Origin: Streptomyces nodosus
Lineage (GTDB): Bacteria; Actinomycetota; Actinomycetes; Streptomycetales; Streptomycetaceae
NCBI RefSeq assembly: GCF_008704995.1
Contig: NZ_CP023747.1
Location: forward strand, 5,115,501-5,179,500
Direction of reading: 5' to 3'
Length of the DNA stretch: 64,000 bases
The notes under the pieces were generated by a model. That model ran no database searches. It saw only the letters and a list, made by a program, of their open reading frames with translations, and was not told the origin of the DNA. Each line of letters opens with the position of its first letter. Within the stretch, counting starts at the first letter, position 1. Made by a program: the position numbers and the translations under genes. Shown piece after piece: positions 43,176 through 52,613 of this stretch.

Positions 43176-45446
43176 TCAGTCCGGGCGGAGCCAGAGGGTG
43201 GCGAGGGGTGGCAGGGTCAGGCGGATGCTTGTGGTGTGGCCGTGGCAGGGGGTGGGTTCGGGTGTGAGTGGTTCGGGGTTGTGGATGTTGCTGCCGCCGT
43301 ATCGGGTGTGGTCGGTGTTGAGGGTTTCGTGCCAGGTGTGGTGGTGGTCGGGGACGCCGAGGCGGTAGTCGTGGCGGACGGCGGGGGAGAAGTGGGAGAC
43401 GGCGAGGAGGGGTGTGCCGTGGGTGTCGTGGCGGAGGAAGGCGAGGACGTTGTCGTCGGCGGCGTCGGCGGTGATCCAGTGGAAGCCGGTGGGGTCGGTG
43501 TCGTTCTGCCACAGGGCGGGGGTGTGGCGGTAGTGGGTGTTGAGGTCGCGGACGAGGTCGCGGATGCCGCGGTGGTCGGGTTCGGCGGGGTGGGCGGGGT
43601 CGAGGAGCCACCAGTCGGGGCCGTGGGTGTGGGACCATTCGGTTGCCTGGGCGAACTCCTGTCCCATGAAGAGGAGTTGTTTGCCGGGGTGGGCCCACAT
43701 GTAGGCGAGGTAGGCGCGGTGGTCGGCGCGTTGCTGCCACCAGTCGCCGGGCATCTTGGAGACCAGGGACCGTTTGCCGTGGACGACTTCGTCGTGGGAG
43801 AGCGGCAGGATGTAGTGCTCGGTGTGGGCGTAGGTCAGGGAGAAGGTCATCCGGTGATGGTGGTGGCGGCGGTGCACGGGGTTGTGGGCCAGGTAGGTGA
43901 GGGAGTCGTGCATCCAGCCCATGTTCCATTTGAGGTCGAAGCCGAGGCCGCCGTGGTGGGTGGGGCGGGTGACGCCGTTCCAGGCGGTGGATTCCTCGGC
44001 GAGGGTGATGACGTCGGGGTGGCGGCGGTGGAGGGTGGCGTTCAGGTCCTGGAGGAAGGCGACGGCGTCGAGGTTCTCGTTGCCGCCGTGAATGTTGGGG
44101 GTCCACCGGCCCGGGGTGCGTGAGTAGTCGAGGTAGAGCATGGAGGCGACGGCGTCGACGCGCAGGCCGTCGAGGTGGAACTCCTCGCACCAGTACAGGG
44201 CGTTGGCGATCAGGAAGTTGCGGACCTCACGGCGGCCCAGGTCGAATTCCAGGGTGCCCCAGTCGGGGTGGGCGGCGCGTTGGGGGTCCTGGTGCTCGTA
44301 CAGGGGGCGCCCGTCGAACTGGGCCAGTGCCCAGTCGTCGCGGGGGAAGTGGGCCGGCACCCAGTCCAGCAGCACCCCGATCCCCGCCCGGTGCAGCGCG
44401 TCGACCAGGAACCGGAAGTCGTCGGGAGTGCCCAGCCGCGCGGTGGGCGCATAGAACCCGGTGACCTGATAGCCCCACGACCCGCCGAAGGGATGCTCCG
44501 CCAGCGGCATCAGCTCCACATGGGTGAACCCCAGATCCCTCACATACCCGGGCAGCTGCTCCGCCAGCTGCCGGTAGGTCAGCCCCGGCCGCCAGGACGG
44601 CAGATGCACCTCGTACACCGACAACGGCGCCCGACACACCGCAACATCACCACGCCCGCTCATCCATTCCGTATCGCGCCAGGCGTAGGCCGACTCCGTG
44701 ACGATCGACGCGGTCGCCGGCGGAACCTCGGTACGGCGCGCCATCGGGTCCGCCCGCAGGGTGTGGGTGCCGTCGGGGCGGGTGATCTCGAACTTGTAGA
44801 GCGTGCCGGGCCCCAGCCCGGGCACGAACAGCTCCCACACCCCGCTGGAACCCAGCGAACGCATCGGATACGTACGACCGTCCCAGAAGTTGAAGCCTCC
44901 GGCCAGGCGCACGCCCCGTGCGTTCGGCGCCCATACCGAGAAACGGGTGCCGGTCGCCCCCTGGTGGGTCATCGGGTGGGCGCCGAGCACCTTCCACAGC
45001 TGCTCGTGGCGTCCCTCGGCGATCAGATGCAGATCGAACGCGCCGAGCGTGGGCAGAAAACCGTAGGCGTCCTCGGTGTCCTGGACGGTTCCTTCGTAGG
45101 CCACCAGAAGCCGGTACTCGGGGACCTCGCGCAGCGGCAGCAGCCCCGAGAAGAAGCCGTCACTGTCATGACGCAGCTCGGCCCGCAGGGGCCCGGCGAC
45201 GACGGTGACGGACAGCGCGTACGGCCGGAAGGCCCGGAAGGCCACCCCGTCGGGCACCGGGTGGGCGCCGAGCACCGTATGAGGGTCATGGTGGGTGCCC
45301 GTCAGCAGCCGCTCCCGGTCGTCGGCGCCGACGGCGGGGGAGGGGCCCGCCGGCTCGCGCACGGCCTTCTGCTCCCGGTTCCCGGCGGTTGCCGGACCGT
45401 CGTCGTGCTGGTGCGCGCTGTCGTCGGACGAAGGGCGGGCGGTCAC
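43176..45446 (-). CDS. glgB: 1,4-alpha-glucan branching enzyme GlgB
   Basis: 756 aa. The order is an acidic N-terminus of about 45 residues, CBM48-type beta domain (about 55-260), GH13 barrel and C-terminal domain. Catalytic residues are Asp431 (GLRVDAVASM) and Glu484 (TLAEEST); the transition-state Asp is in SHDEVVHG. It adds alpha-1,6 branches to GlgE-made glucan or glycogen. GTG at 45446 has GAGGAGGT upstream; a longer frame is noise. It follows the maltokinase gene by 29 bp. Its last 1.1 kb uses almost only C-ending codons, unlike the middle. Confidence 0.95.
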   Translation of the reverse strand: MTARPSSDDSAHQHDDGPATAGNREQKAVREPAGPSPAVGADDRERLLTGTHHDPHTVLGAHPVPDGVAFRAFRPYALSVTVVAGPLRAELRHDSDGFFSGLLPLREVPEYRLLVAYEGTVQDTEDAYGFLPTLGAFDLHLIAEGRHEQLWKVLGAHPMTHQGATGTRFSVWAPNARGVRLAGGFNFWDGRTYPMRSLGSSGVWELFVPGLGPGTLYKFEITRPDGTHTLRADPMARRTEVPPATASIVTESAYAWRDTEWMSGRGDVAVCRAPLSVYEVHLPSWRPGLTYRQLAEQLPGYVRDLGFTHVELMPLAEHPFGGSWGYQVTGFYAPTARLGTPDDFRFLVDALHRAGIGVLLDWVPAHFPRDDWALAQFDGRPLYEHQDPQRAAHPDWGTLEFDLGRREVRNFLIANALYWCEEFHLDGLRVDAVASMLYLDYSRTPGRWTPNIHGGNENLDAVAFLQDLNATLHRRHPDVITLAEESTAWNGVTRPTHHGGLGFDLKWNMGWMHDSLTYLAHNPVHRRHHHHRMTFSLTYAHTEHYILPLSHDEVVHGKRSLVSKMPGDWWQQRADHRAYLAYMWAHPGKQLLFMGQEFAQATEWSHTHGPDWWLLDPAHPAEPDHRGIRDLVRDLNTHYRHTPALWQNDTDPTGFHWITADAADDNVLAFLRHDTHGTPLLAVSHFSPAVRHDYRLGVPDHHHTWHETLNTDHTRYGGSNIHNPEPLTPEPTPCHGHTTSIRLTLPPLATLWLRPD

Positions 45447-45475
45447 GGACGGAACCTCCTCGGCACGGGGACGGA

Positions 45476-46873
45476 TCACGCTGCGGCGCCGGCGGCCAGT
45501 CGGCGTATCGCCGCCAGCGGCACCGGAAGCCAGTCGGGGCGGTGGCGGGCCTCGTAGAGGACCTCGTAGACGGCCTTGTCCGTCTCGTACGCCCGCAGCA
45601 GCACCGGTTCGGTACGCGGATCGCGCCCCGCGACCTCCGCATACCCGGAGCAGTACGCGGCCCGGCAGGCGTCGGCCCAGCGCGTCGCCGGCGGGGTGAC
45701 CGAGTGCGCCGCGTAGTCGAAGGAGCGGAGCATGCCCGCGATGTCCCGCAGTGTCGGCTGAGGCATACGGCGTTCGGCCAGCGGCTTCGACGGCTCGCCC
45801 TCGAAGTCGATCAGCGACCAGGCCCCGGACGGTGAGCGAAGGCACTGGCCCAGATGGAGATCTCCATGGATGCGCTGGGCGGTCCAGGTGCGCCCCTCGG
45901 CGGCCAGGCCGGCCAGTGCCCGGAACGCGGACCGCAGCCCCGGCGCGTACGGCCGCAGCGCGGGCACCGCTCCTGCCGCCGTGTCGAGTCGCTCGGTCAT
46001 GCCCTCGGCCAGCAGACGTAAGCGGTGCTGCTCCAGGGTGACCGTGGGAAGGGCCAGGGCGAGTGCCCCGTGCACCTCGGCGGTGGCCCGCCCCAGTGCC
46101 CGTGCCTTCGGGGTGAAGTCCTCGCTCTTGGCCAGCTCGCGCAGCGCCAGCTCCCAGCCGTCGGTCGCGCCCCGCACATAGGGCTGGAGCACGCCCAGGA
46201 CATACGCCTCGCCCGGGCCGTCGGGATCGGCGAGCAGCCAGCCGGCCGGCGGGGGCACCCGGGGACAGCCCTCATGGGCCAGTGCCAGCGGAAGCTCCAG
46301 TTCGGGATGGGTGCCGGGCACGATCCGCCGCAACAGCTTGAAGACGAACGTGTCCCCGTAGACGACCGAGGAGTTGGACTGCTCCGAGGTCATCCGCCGC
46401 GGTACCAGGCCCTCTCTTATCGGCTGCCGTGCGTCGCCCTCGAAGCGGAGGCGGCCGATACGGGCCCTGGCGCGGATCGCCTCCAGAAGGACCGCCGACG
46501 CCCGGGGGTCGGACAGCCCCTCGTACACCGTCCGTCCCGCCAGCGGGCCCACCTGGGGGCGGCCGATGAGGGCGGGCGCCAGCCGTGGCGGCAGCGTCTC
46601 GCGCACCCCGGTCAGCAATTGGTAGCAGTCCCCGGGGTGTACCGCACCGCCCTGGGCGGGGATCTCCGGCTGATGGGCCCGTACCAGCAGATGGAGCAGC
46701 GCCGACGAGCCCCCGGGCGGCAGCAGTTCGGTGGCCGCCACCAGAGAGAACCCGGTGACCGGGCGGCCCTTGCCCGCGAACCAGCGTTGGCGCGGCAGCC
46801 ACTCCCGCAGCAGGGGTTCTAGGGACGCGAGAAGACCGGGGTGGGCGGCGGCACGGGCGACGGCATCCGACAT
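45476..46873 (-). CDS. mak: Maltokinase (maltose 1-phosphate-forming)
   Basis: 465 aa. Phosphorylates maltose with ATP to maltose-1-phosphate, the donor for GlgE. Like aminoglycoside phosphotransferases it has RIHGDLHLGQ (catalytic loop) and LIDFEGEP (metal binding). The N-terminal cap ends at WLPRQRWFAGKGRPV. Third gene of the operon glgE-treS-mak-glgB; stops and starts are within 30 bp. Starts at ATG 46873 (MSDAVARAA); a longer frame is noise from the treS side. It was called pep2 in early papers. Confidence 0.93.
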   Translation of the reverse strand: MSDAVARAAAHPGLLASLEPLLREWLPRQRWFAGKGRPVTGFSLVAATELLPPGGSSALLHLLVRAHQPEIPAQGGAVHPGDCYQLLTGVRETLPPRLAPALIGRPQVGPLAGRTVYEGLSDPRASAVLLEAIRARARIGRLRFEGDARQPIREGLVPRRMTSEQSNSSVVYGDTFVFKLLRRIVPGTHPELELPLALAHEGCPRVPPPAGWLLADPDGPGEAYVLGVLQPYVRGATDGWELALRELAKSEDFTPKARALGRATAEVHGALALALPTVTLEQHRLRLLAEGMTERLDTAAGAVPALRPYAPGLRSAFRALAGLAAEGRTWTAQRIHGDLHLGQCLRSPSGAWSLIDFEGEPSKPLAERRMPQPTLRDIAGMLRSFDYAAHSVTPPATRWADACRAAYCSGYAEVAGRDPRTEPVLLRAYETDKAVYEVLYEARHRPDWLPVPLAAIRRLAAGAAA

Positions 46874-46899
46874 GGCGTGCGTCCTTTCCCGGAGCGGCC

Positions 46900-48600
46900 C
46901 TAGGCGACGTCCTTGCGGAGTCGGAACCAGTAGAAGCCGTGGCCGGCGAGGGTGAGGAGGTAGGGGAGGTCGCCGATGGGTGGGAAGCGGACCTGGCCGA
47001 TGAGTTCGACGGGGTGGCGGCCGTGGAAGCGGGTCAGGTCGAGTTCGGTGGGCTGGGCGAAACGGGAGAAGTTGTGGACACACATCACCAGGTCGTCCTT
47101 GTACTCACGCAGGAACGCCAGGACGGCCGGGTTGGAGGAGACCAGCTCGGTGTAGGAGCCGAGCCCGAACGCGGGGTTCTGTTTGCGGATCTCGATCATC
47201 CGGCGGGTCCAGTGCAGCAGGGACGACGGGGAGGACATCGAGGCCTCGACGTTGGTGACCTGGTAGCCGTGGACCGGGTCCATGATCGTGGGCAGGTAGA
47301 GACGGCCGGGGTCGCAGGAGGAGAAACCCGCGTTGCGGTCCGGGGTCCACTGCATCGGTGTGCGCACGGCGTCGCGGTCGCCGAGCCAGATGTTGTCGCC
47401 CATGCCGATCTCGTCTCCGTAGTAGAGGATCGGGGAGCCGGGCAGGGACAGCAGCAGCGCGGTGAACAGTTCGATCTGGTTGCGGTCGTTGTCCAGCAGC
47501 GGTGCCAGACGGCGGCGGATGCCGATGTTGGCGCGCATGCGGGGGTCTTTGGCGTATTCGGCCCACATGTAGTCGCGTTCCTCGTCGGTGACCATCTCCA
47601 GGGTCAGCTCGTCGTGGTTGCGCAGGAAGATGCCCCACTGGCAGTGGGCGGGGATCTGGGGGGTCTTGGCGAGGATCTCCGAGACGGGATGCGCCGATTC
47701 ACGGCGCACGGCCATGAAGATGCGGGGCATGACGGGGAAGTGGAACGCCATATGGCATTCGTCGCCGCCGCTGGGATAGTCGCCGAAGTAGTCGACGACG
47801 TCCTCGGGCCACTGGTTGGCCTCCGCCAGCAGGACGGTGTCGGGGTAGTGGGCGTCGATCTCCTTGCGGACCCTTTTGAGGAAGGTGTGGGTGGCGGGCA
47901 GGTTCTCGCAGCAGGTGCCTTCCTGCTGGTAGAGGTAGGGGACCGCGTCCAGCCGGAAACCGTCGATGCCCAGATCGAGCCAGAACCTCAACGCGGCCAG
48001 GATCTCCTCCTGCACGGCCGGGTTGTCGTAGTTCAGATCCGGCTGGTGGGAGAAGAAACGGTGCCAGTAGTACTGCTGGCGCACCGGGTCGAACGTCCAG
48101 TTGGAGGCCTCGGTGTCCACGAAGATGACCCGCGCCTGCCCATACTGTTTGTCGTCGTCCGCCCACACGTAGTAGTCGCCGTAGGGGCCGGTCGGGTCGG
48201 TGCGGGACTGCTGGAACCACGGATGCTGGTCACTGGTGTGGTTCATCACGAAATCGATGATCACCCGCATGCCCCGCTGGTGGGCGGCGTCCACGAACTC
48301 CACGAAATCCGCGAGATCCCCGAACTCCGGCAGCACCGCCGTGTAGTCGGACACGTCGTAGCCGCCGTCCCGCAGCGGCGACCGGAAGAAGGGAGGCAGC
48401 CACAGGCAGTCGACACCCAGCCACTGCAGATAGTCCAGCTTCGCGGTCAGCCCCTTCAGATCCCCCACCCCGTCCCCGTCACTGTCCTGGAACGAGCGCA
48501 CCAGGACCTCGTAGAACACGGCACGCTTGAACCACTCCGGATCCCGCTCCGCCACGGGAGTGTCCTCGAAGGTGTCCGGGACGGGCTCGTTGACGATCAT
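46900..48600 (-). CDS. treS: Trehalose synthase (maltose alpha-D-glucosyltransferase) TreS
   Basis: 566 aa, GH13 family. It interconverts trehalose and maltose. Catalytic residues are Asp218 (GFRLDAVPYL), Glu260 (LLAEANQWP) and Asp330 (FLRNHDELT). ATG 48600 overlaps the TGA of glgE by 4 bases, and mak follows after 26 bp. It delivers maltose to maltokinase. Its last part uses C-ending codons, its first part G-ending ones. Confidence 0.95.
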   Translation of the reverse strand: MIVNEPVPDTFEDTPVAERDPEWFKRAVFYEVLVRSFQDSDGDGVGDLKGLTAKLDYLQWLGVDCLWLPPFFRSPLRDGGYDVSDYTAVLPEFGDLADFVEFVDAAHQRGMRVIIDFVMNHTSDQHPWFQQSRTDPTGPYGDYYVWADDDKQYGQARVIFVDTEASNWTFDPVRQQYYWHRFFSHQPDLNYDNPAVQEEILAALRFWLDLGIDGFRLDAVPYLYQQEGTCCENLPATHTFLKRVRKEIDAHYPDTVLLAEANQWPEDVVDYFGDYPSGGDECHMAFHFPVMPRIFMAVRRESAHPVSEILAKTPQIPAHCQWGIFLRNHDELTLEMVTDEERDYMWAEYAKDPRMRANIGIRRRLAPLLDNDRNQIELFTALLLSLPGSPILYYGDEIGMGDNIWLGDRDAVRTPMQWTPDRNAGFSSCDPGRLYLPTIMDPVHGYQVTNVEASMSSPSSLLHWTRRMIEIRKQNPAFGLGSYTELVSSNPAVLAFLREYKDDLVMCVHNFSRFAQPTELDLTRFHGRHPVELIGQVRFPPIGDLPYLLTLAGHGFYWFRLRKDVA

Positions 48601-50729
48601 CGTGTGGGTGACCCTCCGGTTCGCGGTGCAGACGGTCGCAGAACGGTCAGCACGTGCGCGGGAGCAACGCCCGGCGACAGACGCACATAGTTGGCCCTGC
48701 CCCAGTGATAGGTGACACCGGTGAGCTCATCACGCACCGGCACCGACTCGTGCCAACCCAGCCCGAGCCGCGGCATGTCCAACGACACCGTCGCCTCCTG
48801 GGTATGGCACGGATCCAGATTCACGACCACCACAACCGTGTTCGAACCCGAACACTTGCTGTAGGCGATGACCTGATCGTTGTCCGCGTCATGAAAATGC
48901 AGATTCCGCAGCCGCCGCAGTGCCGGACTGGCCCGCCGCACCTCGTTCAGCCGCGTCACCAACCCTGTGATGCTGCGCCCCTCACGCTCGGCCGCCTCCC
49001 AGTCGCGGGGCCGCAACTGGTACTTCTCCGAGTGCAGATACTCCTCACTCCCCTCATGCAGAGGCTCGTTCTCGCACAGTTCGAAACCCGAGTACATGCC
49101 CCACGACGGGGACAGCGTCGCCGCCAGCACCGCCCGCACCTCGAACGCCGGGCGCCCACCGTGCTGCAGATACGCGTGCAGGATGTCCGGCGTGTTCACA
49201 AACAGATTCGGCCGCATATACGCCGCCGTCTCACCCGTCAGCTCCCCCAGATACTCCGTCAGCTCCCGCTTCGTGTTCCGCCACGTGAAATACGTGTAGG
49301 ACTGCTGGAACCCCACCGCCGCCAGCGCCCGCATCACCGCCGGACGCGTGAACGCCTCCGCCAGGAACACCACATCCGGATCCACCCGGTTGATCTCCCC
49401 GATCACCCGCTCCCAGAACACCACCGGCTTCGTGTGCGGATTGTCCACCCTAAAGATCCGCACCCCCAAACCCATCCAGAACCGCAGCACCCGCACACAC
49501 TCCGCCACCAGCCCCTCGAAATCCGTATCGAAGAACACCGGATAAATGTCCTGATACTTCTTCGGCGGATTCTCCGCGAACGCCACCGACCCGTCCGCAC
49601 GACGCCGGAACCACTCCGGATGCTTCTCCACCCACGGATGATCCGGAGAACACTGCAACGCGAAATCCAGCGCCACCTCAAGCCCCAACGACCGCGCCCG
49701 TCCCACGAACCACCCGAAATCCTCCACCGTCCCCAACTCCGGATGCACCGCGTCATGACCCCCCTCCGACGACCCCACCGCCCACGGCACCCCCACATCC
49801 CCCACCCCCGCCGACAACACACCCTCCGGCCCTTTACGAAACGTCGACCCGATCGGATGCACCGGCGGCAGATACACCACGTCAAAACCCATCCCCGCGA
49901 TCACCGGCAACCGCCGCGCCGCCGAACGCAACGACCCGTGCGGACACCCCACCGTCCCCTCCGAACGCGGAAAGAACTCGTACCAGGACCCGAACAACGC
50001 CCGCTCCCGCTCCACCACCAACGGCAACACCCCCGACCACGACACCCCCACACGCAACGGAAACCGCGCCAACACCTCCACCACCCCCGGCGCCGACACC
50101 GCCGCCAGTCGGGAGGAGGCCGGGCGTCCGGTGTCGCGCAGGGCTTCGATCGCGGCGCGGAGCACCTCCCGCCGGCCCCCGTCCTCCGGGACGCCGGACG
50201 CGGCGCGTTCGTGGAGACGTGCGCCCTCCTCCAGGACCAGTTCGGTGTCGATGCCCGCCGGGATCTTGATCTCCGCCTCCTGGCGCCAGGTGGTGAGCGG
50301 GTCCTTCCAGGCCCGGACGGAGTAGGTCCAGCGGCCCTCGGCCGGTACGGAGACGGTGGCGCCCCAGCGGTCGGTGCCGGGCGCGAGTTCGCGCATCGGG
50401 GTCCAGGGCCCGGCGTGGCCCTCGGGGTCCCGGAGTACGACATCGGCGCCGATCGCCTCATGTCCCTCGCCGAAGACCGTGGCGGAGATCTCGAACTCCT
50501 CGTCCACCACCGCCTTGGCGGGGCGGCGCCCCTGGTGGACGAGGGGGCGTACATCGAGGACGGGGATCCGCCCGAGGGTGGGTACGGCCGCCGGGGCCGT
50601 CGGTGCCGCAGGGGGGCCCGCGCTCGCGGAGGGTGTCCGCGGGGTGCGGGGCGAGGCGTCGGCCTTCCCCGAGGGGGAGGCGACGGTGCCGGTTGCCGGG
50701 GGTGCCGATGAATGAGGGATCGGGCGCAT
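48597..50729 (-). CDS. glgE: Maltosyltransferase GlgE (alpha-1,4-glucan:maltose-1-phosphate)
   Basis: 710 aa, about 35 more than the 675-residue S. coelicolor GlgEI; the extra part is a Pro/Ala/Ser-rich N-terminus (residues 1-50). The nucleophile is Asp429 (IFRVDNPHTKP), the acid/base Glu458 (FLAEAFTRP) and Asp515 sits in NTPDILHA, matching Asp394, Glu423 and Asp480 of GlgEI. It builds alpha-1,4-glucan from maltose-1-phosphate. First gene of the operon; ribosome site AGGAG 5 bases before ATG 50729. Its 3' two thirds use G-ending and TTG codons, with a sharp border near 50104. Confidence 0.95.
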   Translation of the reverse strand: MRPIPHSSAPPATGTVASPSGKADASPRTPRTPSASAGPPAAPTAPAAVPTLGRIPVLDVRPLVHQGRRPAKAVVDEEFEISATVFGEGHEAIGADVVLRDPEGHAGPWTPMRELAPGTDRWGATVSVPAEGRWTYSVRAWKDPLTTWRQEAEIKIPAGIDTELVLEEGARLHERAASGVPEDGGRREVLRAAIEALRDTGRPASSRLAAVSAPGVVEVLARFPLRVGVSWSGVLPLVVERERALFGSWYEFFPRSEGTVGCPHGSLRSAARRLPVIAGMGFDVVYLPPVHPIGSTFRKGPEGVLSAGVGDVGVPWAVGSSEGGHDAVHPELGTVEDFGWFVGRARSLGLEVALDFALQCSPDHPWVEKHPEWFRRRADGSVAFAENPPKKYQDIYPVFFDTDFEGLVAECVRVLRFWMGLGVRIFRVDNPHTKPVVFWERVIGEINRVDPDVVFLAEAFTRPAVMRALAAVGFQQSYTYFTWRNTKRELTEYLGELTGETAAYMRPNLFVNTPDILHAYLQHGGRPAFEVRAVLAATLSPSWGMYSGFELCENEPLHEGSEEYLHSEKYQLRPRDWEAAEREGRSITGLVTRLNEVRRASPALRRLRNLHFHDADNDQVIAYSKCSGSNTVVVVVNLDPCHTQEATVSLDMPRLGLGWHESVPVRDELTGVTYHWGRANYVRLSPGVAPAHVLTVLRPSAPRTGGSPTR

Positions 50730-51055
50730 GACCGCTCCTGTCCGCGTCGACGTCGATGGGCGGATGGGGGTGTCGGAAGGCGGGGGCCGGCGGGGCTGCC
50801 GTGGACAGCCTGCCCATCCGGTACGGGTGGGCATTCCGGTACTTTGGTGACTACTCGCGCGTATGTCTACGTTCAAGACCGGCCGCATCCGCGGCGGCGG
50901 AAAGGGGCCGGCCCCACCCATGAGGGTGAGGCCGATAAGAGTACGCGTGTCCGGTTAAATCTTGTTTACGCGCGTCTGGTTGATTTTCCGTCAGGCGGAC
51001 GGTGCCGCCCTCGGGTCTCGTCCATGCACGGACGGATGCGGACGCCCGGCCGGGG
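50730..51055. other. Promoter region of the glgE operon
   Basis: 326 bp between the subtilase stop and glgE. On the minus strand a -35 TTGAAC (complement of 50871-50876) and a -10-like TAGTCA (complement of 50848-50853) are 17 bp apart; this would give a leader of about 110 bases. No gene seen. Confidence 0.45.
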
Positions 51056-52258
51056 TCAGAGGCCGCCGACCTGGAGCAGCCGGTTCGGTGATCCGGTGCC
51101 CGGGTGCTTGACCCTCCCCGCGGCGGCCTTCCGCACCAGCGCCCGGCTCACCTGCGCCGGGGTGGCATGGGGGTGGCCGGCGAGATGGAGCGCGGCCGCG
51201 CCCGTGACATGCGGGGTCGCCATCGAGGTGCCGGAGAAGGTGGCCGTGGCGGTGTCATCGGTGGAGGCGTCGGAGGTGATCGCCACACCGGGGGCGAACA
51301 GGTCAACGGCCGGGCCCCAGTTGGAGAAGGGGGCCCGGGTGTCCCCCCGGTCCCCTGCGCCGACCGTGATGGCCTCGGGGACCCGCCCGGGGGAGTAGAG
51401 CCCCGCGAGACGGCCGCCGTTGCCCGCGGCCACCACATAAGTGACCCCGGACGCGATGGAGTTGCGTACGGCCGCGTCCAACTGGGCGTTCGGGGGGCCG
51501 CCCAGACTCAGATTCGCCACCGCCGGCTTCCTGGCGTGCGCGGTCACCCAGTCGATGCCCGCGATGAGCCGGGCGGTGGTGCCCGCGCCGTTGTCGTCCA
51601 GGACGCGCACGGATACGACCTCGGCCCGTTTGGCGACCCCGTACCGGGTGCCCGCGATGGTTCCGGCCACATGCGTGCCGTGCCCGTTGCCGTCGGACGC
51701 CGTGCGGTCGCCGTCCACGAAGTCCCAGCCGTAGCGCGCCCGGCCGCCGAAGTCACGGTGGGAGATGCGGACACCGGTGTCGATGACGTACACCGTGACG
51801 CCCCCGCCCCCCGACCCGGGCCAGGAGTAACCCCGGTCCAGTGGGGCATCCGGCTGGTCGATGCGGTCGAGGCCCCAGGACGGTGGGTTCCTCTGGGTGC
51901 GGTCCAGCGCGACCCTGGTGTCCTGGGCGACCGAGGCCACCCGGGGGTCCGCCGCGAGGCGCCGGGCCTGGTGCTCGTCGAGCCGCACCGCGAATCCGTT
52001 GAGCGCGGTCCGGTAGGTGTGGCTGATTTCCGCCCCGTACCGCTCGGCGATGTCCTTGCCGGAGCCCGCCGGGGCCCGGGTTCCCCCCTTGAGCGTGACG
52101 ATGAAGCTCCCCTTGACCGCGCCGGGGCTCCCGGCGCCGAGGACGACCCCTTCCGGGGCCGCCCGCGCGGGCGGACCGAGGGCGGTGAGCGCCGCGACCA
52201 TGGCGACCACGGTGAAGAAGCCCGGCAGACGCGGGCGCGTGTGTCTCCTCCGTGCCAA
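51056..52258 (-). CDS. Secreted subtilisin-like serine protease (S8)
   Basis: 400 aa. Signal peptide at residues 1-33 (Arg-rich start, hydrophobic stretch, ARA). A propeptide inhibitor domain (about 50-120) precedes the catalytic domain. The triad is Asp160 (VIDTGV), His193 (NGHGTHVAGT) and Ser345 (SGTSMATPH), with oxyanion Asn280. TTG at 52258 is chosen as start because GGAGGGGGG lies 7 bases before it and the signal peptide starts there. It sits between glgE and glgP. Confidence 0.9.
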   Translation of the reverse strand: MARRRHTRPRLPGFFTVVAMVAALTALGPPARAAPEGVVLGAGSPGAVKGSFIVTLKGGTRAPAGSGKDIAERYGAEISHTYRTALNGFAVRLDEHQARRLAADPRVASVAQDTRVALDRTQRNPPSWGLDRIDQPDAPLDRGYSWPGSGGGGVTVYVIDTGVRISHRDFGGRARYGWDFVDGDRTASDGNGHGTHVAGTIAGTRYGVAKRAEVVSVRVLDDNGAGTTARLIAGIDWVTAHARKPAVANLSLGGPPNAQLDAAVRNSIASGVTYVVAAGNGGRLAGLYSPGRVPEAITVGAGDRGDTRAPFSNWGPAVDLFAPGVAITSDASTDDTATATFSGTSMATPHVTGAAALHLAGHPHATPAQVSRALVRKAAAGRVKHPGTGSPNRLLQVGGL

Positions 52259-52613
52259 CGTGAGTCCCCCCTCCTCGGCTCGGCGGGACGGGCCATGGAC
52301 CCGTCCGTGCCCGGACCGTCCGCCGGCCCGTACGCCACTGGGCAGCGTCTCGTGCGGTGTGAACCGCCACAAGACCGCCCAGGAGGGCGGAATCAGCCGT
52401 ATCGCCCAGAGTGGCGGTAAAGGTTGCGTTGTTTTTCGAGGGGTGTGTGCCGTGCCCGGAAGGGGGCGCGTGAGGGACACGCGGGGGCATGAGGAGGCGC
52501 GACGCGGCGCGTGAACCGGCGACGGGCGTAACGCGCCGTCGCCGCACGACTCGGCGCCCCGCTACCGTCGGGGGTGACCCGCCCCGCGTACGTCATCCGT
52601 GAAGGTGGAACTC
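52259..52613. other. Divergent promoter region between the subtilase and glgP
   Basis: 355 bp without a credible gene. Small open frames here are GC-rich noise. I see no repeat I can call. Confidence 0.5.

Noticed and set aside
48654..50711. 685-aa plus-strand frame over glgE, rich in Pro, Arg and His
   Set aside because: It follows from the strand skew in glgE and reads as low complexity; glgE itself is a proven family with all catalytic residues.
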